A DNA stretch of 64,000 nucleotides from the NCBI GenBank assembly GCA_038373885.1, contig JAWZYV010019925.1:649001-713000 (forward strand), written 5' to 3'. The position numbers were made by a program, and so were the translations under genes. The stretch is from Cheiracanthium punctorium (taxonomy: Eukaryota; Arthropoda; Arachnida; Araneae; Cheiracanthiidae). Below the pieces are notes generated by a model. That model saw only the letters and a program-made list of their open reading frames with translations. It was not told the origin of the DNA and did not search any database. Shown here one piece after another: positions 56,765 to 64,000 of the stretch. Positions within the stretch are counted from its first letter, which is position 1; every line of letters begins with the position of its first letter.

Positions 56765-59700
56765 GTAAGCCTAAAAAGCTTTAAAATAATAACCCAAAAG
56801 TAATTGCTTTGAGTTTTGAAACATTAAAAATTCGGAAATTTGTTTTACATGTTCGATTATTTTTATTTATATTTTTAATAAGTTTTCAATGTATATTAAA
56901 TTTAAGGAGAAAAGTATACACACAAAAAAATATTGAAATGTATACTTGATTTCAAGAGAATATATACTTTTCGTGTTTTTGCAGTTTAAATACTTAAGGG
57001 TCATTCCATGTCAAATCAACACAATTTTGGGAGATTTTCAAACTTAATGTATCAGATTTTCATATTTTTAGTATGCACCAATATATCACAGACTTAAGCA
57101 AAAAATAACCAAACTTCAGCTGTGCAGCACAGTTACTTCTGAAGTAATTAAATTTAAAGATTTTTAATTTTCATGAAAAAATTACATGTCTTGCTAACCT
57201 TAGTTGCCTGTAGTTGAAGATACAATGAAGATACAATCATGGGAGTAGTATCATTTTAAAGCTCTTGAATAGGGCTATAGTAAAAAAAGTCTTTAATTAA
57301 TTTTAAATTTCACCTCAAAAAGTGGCAATTTTAAAAACTTCAAAAAATCATCACAAATAGTTTGTGATGTCTAAATACACATAACAAAATTTCATCGTGG
57401 GATCGCAATGGGATCAGGAATAACAGGGCTTCAGAAATATACGTTGATATGTGACCAAATGTAGCAAAATTTTATTTTTTAATTTCTAATTTTGCTATGC
57501 AGTGTATAGGACACTATAAAATAAATAAAATGCAATGACTACCTTACAACCGGGATTCCCAAACTGTGTGCCGCGGCACCGTGGGGTGCTGCGAGCGTAT
57601 ACCAGTGGTGCCGTAGAGAGAATCAAGATAAGTAAGTTTGGGGAGGAGTATAATCAAAAAATTTTCTCTGAACCGGTATCTCGCAAAAAAGTTTGCCAAG
57701 CCGATGACCAAGTGGGTGATAAGAAAATATTTGTCAAGTTCCAGAGATTTCAATGTCCAGTCGCCTCTCCGTTGCAGGAACTACCTGAGATGTGGGGAGG
57801 GGGGGGGTCAAACTTCTATATCCCTTTCCCAAGAGAGTACTTTCTTGATAGCTAGTCCTATAAACACAAAAGAAATAATGAAAAATGCATCCAAACTGTC
57901 TCATATTCACACTGGCTCCGACTTTTAAAAAATATTGAGGTGGGAGGGGTGGGGGTTAAAAATACTTCCCGGTAGTTTCCAAGAAATCGGGAATTTTGTA
58001 GTTACGTTTCAAAATGAGCATATTTCATTATTAAAAAATTCCTTTTTTACATTTTAGAAAATCTGTATTAAAATTCGTTTCAAGTATCCCCATTTCAAAT
58101 TAAATAAGTTTAAATTTAGCACATGAAGGATGTATATAATTTAATAGACATAAAAAAAAAGTCTTGTGTTTCGCTTTTTTCTTTCTTTTTTTTTTTTAAG
58201 AATACGGTCAATTATCTAGTCGAGGGGTCTAGTCCGAGGGAAGTTCTCTCCGTAGGGGTCTTTCTAAGGGGTACTAACCCGTATGTACGCAAAGTTTTGG
58301 AGAAAACCACGGAAAACTCCGAACGGCTAGGTCTAGGGATGGATGCGAGACGAGACAAACATTTTTAACATTATGATATAGGGATTTTTGCGAGACGAGA
58401 CAAGCTTTTCGGCTGTTTTGCGAGACGCGAGACGCCAATTTTTCGTTCCGCGTCCATCCCTAGCTAGGTCAGCAGAGGCGACCTGTACTTGAACCAGGCA
58501 CCTTCCGTCTTCTAGTTAAGAGCGCCATACGCTCGGCCACTGGTGGGGAAATTAATTTTTTTAACCGACTTCAAAAAAGGAAGAAGTTCTACGTTCAAGT
58601 GTACGAATGTGTTGGTATTTTTCAACAATTGAAGACAAAACAAACATAATTAAAGTAGTGATTTGTTAAGCTTTAGCTTTACACGTTATAATGGATTTTT
58701 AATAATGTCTCTCCGTTGGGGTGATTGTCTATTTGAACTTTCTCCATTAAAAATATAATGCAAAAGTAGTAGCCACTGCTTGCTTCATTCAGTGAACTTT
58801 TCTGTATTTTTTATTTATTTATTTTATTTTTTTACAAAATGTGTATTTCTATTAGCCCTGTATCTCCTGATCCCATCGAGATCCAATGATAGAATTTCAC
58901 TATGTGTATTTAGACATCACAAACTATTTTTGATAACTTTTTGAAATTTTTAAAATTGCCACTTTTTGAGAAATTTAAATTTTAAATTTTGAATTAAAGT
59001 TTTCTAATTTTTTAAAAATTGCAATCCTTATCTTGTGGCATATCATATTAAGGCCCCATTCAAGAGCTTTAAAATGAAACCACTCCCAGGTTTGTATCTT
59101 TAGTGGTTGCCAGTCTACAGGCAACTAAAAGGGCCAAAGTATGTGATTTTTTCATAAAAATTTAAATTTTAAAAAATTAATATCTTCAGAAATAATTATG
59201 CTACACAGCTGAAATTTTCTATTTTATCTTAAGCCTATAATATGCTACAGCATCCCAAAAATCATGAAAATCTGAGACATCAAGTCTGAATCAGAGTGTT
59301 GAATTAACATGGAATGACCCTTAATAGACAGTTAATAGTGAAGAATAGACAAAAGTAATAAAAATCATATACGGGGAAGAACCGATATTTACTTTCTCGG
59401 CTAGGAAATGACGAGAGCAATTAATGGTAAATTTTACAGGCGTACTCGTAAACTTTAAAATTGTAGCAAAAAATATTTTGAAACCTCTGTTTTACTCCCT
59501 CCAACGTCTTGCTCACGTGTTCCAGATAAAGTTTTCAATATTCTGATCATCTTATGGGCAAAAATGTATAATTGTTTTCTATGAGTTTCAGTTCGGTCCG
59601 TGGCGTGCGTATGCGTTGGAAGTATTTTTGTGGACATTTTACATTTTGTGTCCACAAGAAACTGCAGATCTAGTGGACAATAAACGGGGGAGCTCTATTC

Positions 59701-62700
59701 TCCCCCCGTTGTTAAAAATCGTCGTCGGTTAACTTGTGATTGGCAAAACGACGTCCCGATGACCTCCAAAGTTGTTAGCGCGGTCAAAAACCAAGCAGCT
59801 GGTTCTGCCCAGTCGGCAGCATTGACTTTTTCGAATCAACCGAGGCAGAATATATCTCCTGCAAGTACGCGTGTAGATCTAAACGACGCAATTTGCTGAC
59901 ATGAGCTGTCCTCTCCTGGCAAACAAACAAAATGCAAAGAGTGCAGTATATTTTTTACACCCCTCCCCCTCCGTTCTTAGTCCATTCGGTCTTTTCACTT
60001 CTCATTCGTTTCACAGTTTTGAATATATTTTGGTTAGCTTTGTGTTTAATGTCTTTATAAAAAAAATTGAAAATTGTTTTTATTTTAGAAGCACTACTCT
60101 TTAACTTTTTAAAACGTACGTTCTTGCAGTTGCCCAGTCTTCCGACTATTGTCGCATCGGAGAAGCAGCATGGCCCAGATACAATGGTTCTTGCTACCTG
60201 TTCGCATCAAAAAGCGGTTTGAGAATGTCGTATTATGATGCTGAAGACTACTGTCGATCGTTTGGAGCCCATCTTGTATCCGTACATTCTGACAGTGAAA
60301 ATGAATTTCTCTTGAGAACAGTATGTATGATATGTCGTGCACACTCAGTCATGGATAAGTAATACGATAAAAGATATCGAACTATAAAAATTAGTTTTTT
60401 TTTTTTTATTGTGGGGTCATTAATTAAGATTATTAATTTTTCTAGCTTTCCTATTTTTTTCCTTAGCATTAACATTTTGTTTGTAAAAAAGAGGAAATGG
60501 ATATATTATATATAAATAATATCACAACATAAATGAAAAACTGTTATGCAAAATCCAGTATTAAAAGTAAAAATATTGGAGCATGAAGTTTAATTTAATA
60601 AAGTGGTTTAATGAGGTTATTGTAATTTGTTCTTAGTTTATAAATACAGCGGAACCTGCTAAAGCGACCATATTGAGAAAGAGCCCACTTGTCAAAAAGA
60701 CCACTTTTGTGTAATTGCATTATACAACAACCATACTTAAGAACCTTTGCAAGGTGATTATAAGATGACCAGTTTTGTTCTTCCCGAGGGTGGTCACCTT
60801 AGACAGTTTCCATTGTATATATCTAAATTTCTGAGTAAACAAATTTTACACTTGTAAATTTTGAACCATATTAGAAAGTAATTGTTTCCAGGCCTATCTG
60901 TCTTTCTCCAAAAACGGATAAAAATTTTTAAATTGTTTAGTTAGTTATATTCATATATTTCACCACCAGAATGGGCGTATTCCCCACCCTTCTCTATGCA
61001 TCTAGTATATAATATTTCCTATTTCTTGTAAGGTCGACATTAGATAAACTTACTTCAAGAATTACTAAAAGGTAAAATTTTATGCTTGCAGATGCAGGAG
61101 GGCAGGCATGGCGGCAGAGCATGGATCGGCCTCAATATTCTTGACGGAGATAACTCACCAAAATGGTCAGACGGCTCTAATGTTAGCTACCAGAAAGTGG
61201 TCAAGAAAGAATATCCCAAGAAGGAAAAATGCTTCATGATGTTCTTATCTCAAAGTAATTGAAATTTTACGTTAAAAAGGGACCAGTATTATTTCCCTTT
61301 TCCTCTTTTTACTATGTAGGGGCGAAAAACAGTATCATTGATTTTAGCCACGATAGCAAAACTTGTTTGCATTAAAGTACTTGTAATTTTTCTAAATAAT
61401 TCTGAACATGTACACTTATCAACAGAAGCATTGTAAGATAACCGACATTCTGTTCTTCAGAGGATAAGGATATCCGAATCCGAGCATTGCAGAAAATCCA
61501 AGCATTGCATTGAATCCCGAAATCCCATGTTATCTTACGCGAAAAAAAAAAAAAAAAAAACTGTTTCACTCGTAGTATCCACAGTTACAGATATTTTTCC
61601 CATTATCTAGCAACTGACATGATGCATAAAGGTTTTTTTTTCTGAAATATGGTTAGTTTTTTGTCAATATCTTTGCGGTTTTGCTAACATTCATTGAATG
61701 TTATAAAATACAGACACAAAAAAATATGACACCGTAAGTGGCAGTAACTTAGCAACAAATTTTGATTACCACTCCACTTTCAAAATAGCAAAAGAAATCT
61801 GTACTAGAATAAATAAGCCGAGCTTTCAAAAACTATTGAGTTTGCCTCAAGATACCTAAAATCGACGATAAGCTGATCAAATCATGCTTGACAGCACTGT
61901 TGCTTATAAAACATCAAACTTTATTAAACTGCCAGAAAAGCTTGAACTTGAAAGGAAGGATTCAGTTCTAGTGTGTATGTAACCTTTAAGCTGTACATTT
62001 TGTACGGCCGTGCCATGTATTGTAGAATTTTAAATGTAAAATGGTATCATAATGATCATACACTCTACGGGTTCTCTTCAGTTGATGAAATGCGCAACTG
62101 AAATATTTTAGATTAATTATTATTATTTTTTTTTTTTTTTGCCTCAAATCAGTCTTAAGATTACACTGATATGAAGTTCTATGAGAATGAAATAAATGTA
62201 TGACGAATCTTCGGAGAACTTGGACTTTCTTCCAAGATACTCTACGTTGTTTCAATAAGAATTTATTGAAAGAAGCATTTTTTATTGAATTTGTCAGAAA
62301 CATCAGAGGTGGGAATAAAAATAATAGTATACCTGTCTGCTTTATATTAGATTATTTCTTTGAAAGAGCTACTGTTTTTAAAATATTTTAAGTCAAAGTT
62401 GTTGGAATTTTGTTTGCAGTGATTGGTTATTGACATTTAAATCTTACACTGAATATGTTTTTAAGATAGAACTAAACGTGTATGTCTCATTTTAATATCC
62501 TACAAGCTTAAATTGTGATATTCTTTATAATGGTACAGTGCTTTTTTTAGTTAATTGATTAGTTTTAATTTTAAATTATATGTGTATTTATAAACCTTTT
62601 TTAATTTAACTATAGCTTTAAGCTTTAAACTCGTGTTCCATTTGAGCTGAAATAAAAGCTACACAACTTTGTTATCAAACACACAGTTCAGGTAAAAGGG

Positions 62701-62935
62701 AATGTATTGAATCAAAATATTTCAATTTAATAGTACAAACAACTTCATAATTTGACAGATGATTTATGTGACTTTTTTTTTTTTTTACATCTAGGAGGAT
62801 GGAGACCAGAACATTGTGCTTTACATTACTATCCCATATGCAAAATTGAAGACGGTGCTAAGCCCACTGCTACACCTCCTCCTACAACAGCACCACCAAG
62901 AACTGGTTATTGTCCAAAAGGCTGGATCCAATTTG
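56707..62935 (+). CDS. Secreted C-type lectin, partial (first CTLD complete)
   Basis: Four exons join in phase (1, 0, 1, exit 1). Residues 1-21 are a signal peptide ending VVA|Q. The CTLD spans about 27-154 with the six cysteines of the long form: C27-C41, C61-C153 and C130-C145 by position. Landmarks are YNGSCYLF, AEDYCRSFGAHLVSVHSDSE, WIGLN (94-98), WSDGS (108-112) and YPICK. No EPN/QPD or WND calcium-sugar motif is present, so classical Ca-dependent sugar binding is unlikely. Sequons lie at N38 and N113. A Pro/Thr linker (159-172) leads to GYCPKGWIQFG, the start of a second CTLD, so the protein probably has tandem CTLDs, with the rest outside the window. Arthropod proteins of this kind act in haemolymph recognition or adhesion; the role here is unknown. 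Confidence 0.82.
57545..57860. mobile_element. hAT-like MITE fragment, copy of the 15439 family
   Basis: GGGATTCCCAAACTGTGTGCC opens the block, and ACCGGTATCTCGC, GCCAAGCCGATGACCAAGTGGG and TATCCCTTTCCCAAGAGAG follow in the same order as at 15439-15730. The right end was not found. Confidence 0.7.
58203..58545 (-). repeat. SINE family B copy, split by a MITE
   Basis: The minus-strand head (GTGGCCGAGCGTATGGCGC, then GGTGCCTGGTTCAAGTACAGG) and body (TTTTCCGTGGTTTTCTCC, CGTACATACGGGTTAGTACC) match the copy at 20011-20205. The hAT MITE at 58334-58462 sits between head and body. Confidence 0.75.
58334..58462. mobile_element. hAT-type MITE with 8-bp target duplication
   Basis: TAGGGATGGATGCGAGACG and the inverted CGCGTCCATCCCTA bound 129 bp. 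GCTAGGTC flanks both sides exactly (58326-58333 and 58463-58470). It lies inside the SINE. Confidence 0.92.
59325..60129. other. Lectin intron 1, last part
   Basis: A GC-richer block at 59690-59930 (GTCGTCGGTTAACTTG, CAGTCGGCAGCATTG) ends in CTGTCCTCTCCTGGCAAACAAACAAA, shared with 36840-36866. It looks like an old element, not an exon. Confidence 0.45.
60130..60320 (+). CDS. C-type lectin exon 2: N-terminal CTLD half
   Basis: Acceptor TACGTTCTTGCAG, donor ACA|GTATGT. Encodes VAQSSDYCRIGEAAW to FLLRT, with the first disulfide pair and the YCRSFGAHLVSVHS motif of helix 2. Confidence 0.9.
60647..60815. mobile_element. Tigger-type MITE in lectin intron 2
   Basis: CAGCGGAACCTGCTAAAGCGACCA and the inverted GGTCACCTTAGACAGTTTCCATTG bound 169 bp, with TA on both sides (60645-60646 and 60816-60817). 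Confidence 0.85.
61092..61254 (+). CDS. C-type lectin exon 3: CTLD core
   Basis: Acceptor TATGCTTGCAG, donor CAAA|GTAATT. Encodes MQEGRHGGRAWIGLNILDGD through KWSDGSNVSYQK to KCFMMFLSQ. WIGLN is the conserved CTLD core; the loop that would hold EPN or QPD reads KKEYPKKEK instead. Confidence 0.9.
61255..62794. other. Lectin intron 3
   Basis: AT-rich without a further exon. A and T runs at 61541-61560 and 62127-62141. Confidence 0.55.
62795..62935 (+). CDS. C-type lectin exon 4: CTLD end, linker, next CTLD start
   Basis: Acceptor TTTTTTTACATCTAG. Encodes GWRPEHCALHYYPICK, then the linker KPTATPPPTTAPPRT and GYCPKGWIQF. The donor G|GTCTGT at 62936 is weak. If it is not used, the frame continues eight codons to a stop at 62959-62961 and the protein would end just after the linker. 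Confidence 0.82.
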
Positions 62936-64000
62936 GTCTGTGTATTTCTATAATTGTTTAAAAGATTAGTCCCCCCCTCCCCCTCTCACTTTCTCTCAGA
63001 AATGTTACTGTGTAAGCTGTGCCATTATTATGAATATTTCTTAGTCGCTTTATGTAAATGTTTATAAGCTGCCGCACGTTAAATCTGTGGTGGTTCCAGT
63101 GGCGGATTTCCCAATAGGCGCATGAGGCGCGCGCCTCGGGCCTCTCAAATCTAAGGGGCCTCAAAATTTCGGTTCTCAAAAAGAATATATATAACACAAA
63201 ATTTCATCTCACAAAACAGTGAGACGAAGAGCTTTGACTGATGAAGACTGATTGCATTTTCAGTCGAAACGATCGTATCTTGTTATAAGTGTCCTTTTAT
63301 GTGTGTTTTTTCACAAAGTTTTTATTTATTTTAGCGTTTAACACCAGTATTTTGAGTGTTTTTTCCATACCTAGAATGTATAGCTGTTTGGATGCCAGTT
63401 GTGCAGAAATTGAGAGGAATAATTTACCTTTCGAAAAATCACTAAAAATTAAAAATTTAAGCTAAAATTTTAAGCGAGATAACGACTTTATCGTTTTTAG
63501 AATCAAAAGAACTTTCCGAGGGTGTAATAATAAAAAATTGCCGACAAATAATCAAGCAGATACAAGCTGATATGTACGAGATAACACAATTTTGGGGGAA
63601 ATAAATATGTGATAGTTAAAAAAAGTATTGAAAAATTAAGAAGAGCAGTACTCAGTGTCACAATTATGCGTGCCAATTTTCAGCTCGATCGCATAATAGG
63701 AAGCGGGATAAAATTCATAAGCAAATTTTAAGCTGGAATGACAAACATAGTTAATTAAAAACTTGAAAAGTAAATGATGACTAAATTAATTTTTTTTGTT
63801 TTTAACTAAAAAATATTTATGATAACTATCACGGCATGTTTTTTATAATCGCAGATGAAAATGCTAAACATTAATAAGAAGCGTTGGGCAGAAGCTTAGA
63901 ACATATAGAGTTTCAATATAAAGTGGAATTTATTTTTTAACTCAGTAATATTTTTTATATTTTAAGTACTTAAAATAATGATATTTCCTTACTCTCTTCT
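62936..64000. other. Tail of the window, no exon found
   Basis: CAGTGGCGGATTTCCCAATAGGC at 63099, with CGCATGAGGCGCGCGCCTCGGGCC behind it, looks like one end of a hAT element. 63285-63370 repeats 51950-52035 in reverse. If the lectin continues, its next exon lies beyond 64000. Confidence 0.5.

Larger units (their letters stand above)
56998..59320. mobile_element. Inverted-repeat element flanked by TTAA, in lectin intron 1
   Basis: GGGTCATTCCATGTCAAATC at the left and its near complement (ACATGGAATGACCC) at the right, with TTAA on both sides (56994-56997 and 59321-59324). Arms of about 480 bp are complementary (56998-57480 with about 58850-59320). It shares the GGGTCATTCCA terminus with the element at 1283-11925. 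TTAA suits piggyBac or a Sola subgroup. No transposase remains. Confidence 0.75.

Noticed and set aside
57535..57928. Overlapping open frames of about 100 residues
   Set aside because: They lie in a hAT MITE copy whose relative at 15439 does not keep the frames.

Overview
The window is AT-rich animal DNA. It has poly-A, poly-T and poly-G runs, no operons, and short exons with GT-AG borders separated by long introns. The mix of Helitrons, hAT, Tigger and Sola/piggyBac-like inverted-repeat elements, tRNA-derived SINEs and a 1.8-kb repeat starting TACTTCCTTGTACG suggests an arachnid, most likely a spider. The organism is an inference from repeat style, not from a search.

Two genes can be modelled, both on the plus strand. 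(1) NAXE, the NAD(P)HX epimerase (YjeF_N/AIBP family): exon 1 (proposed) 29184-29296, exon 2 32759-32993, exon 3 37434-37692, exon 4 38775-38989. All phases agree, the protein is 273 residues, and a polyadenylation signal lies at 39313. (2) A secreted C-type lectin: signal-peptide exon 56707-56764, one complete CTLD on 60130-60320, 61092-61254 and 62795-62935, then a Pro/Thr linker and the start of a second CTLD that must continue beyond the window. A third, weak candidate is a minus-strand first exon (12229-12184) resembling the N-terminus of OSTF1.

Nearly everything else is mobile DNA in nested layers. 1-1121: a 75-bp tandem array and an element end. 1283-11925: an inverted-repeat element with 0.8-kb arms, flanked by AGCT, split by two Helitrons and a hAT-type MITE, with a broken element-encoded ORF. 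12-17.9 kb: mostly featureless, two MITEs. 17905-22507: a hAT-like element holding a second inverted-repeat element (itself holding a Helitron) and a solo LTR. 22852-26863: two hAT MITEs bracketing 3.3 kb, with an 8-bp duplication around the whole. 27.8-39 kb: SINEs, a Helitron and a Tigger-type MITE lying in NAXE introns. 43.5-46.5 kb: a dead autonomous Helitron (Rep and Pif1-like helicase remnants). 46.7-51.4 kb: copies of the 1.8-kb repeat, two of them head to head inside a Tigger element that keeps the end of its transposase gene. 55.4-56.1 kb: a Ty1/copia gag remnant. 57.0-59.3 kb: four layers of insertion inside the lectin intron.

No rRNA, functional tRNA, CRISPR array or operon was seen. 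The strongest non-routine observations are the precisely preserved empty site of the first Helitron, an array of CTCF-like motifs inside that Helitron, the composite hAT insertion, and the signal-peptide exon of the lectin gene.
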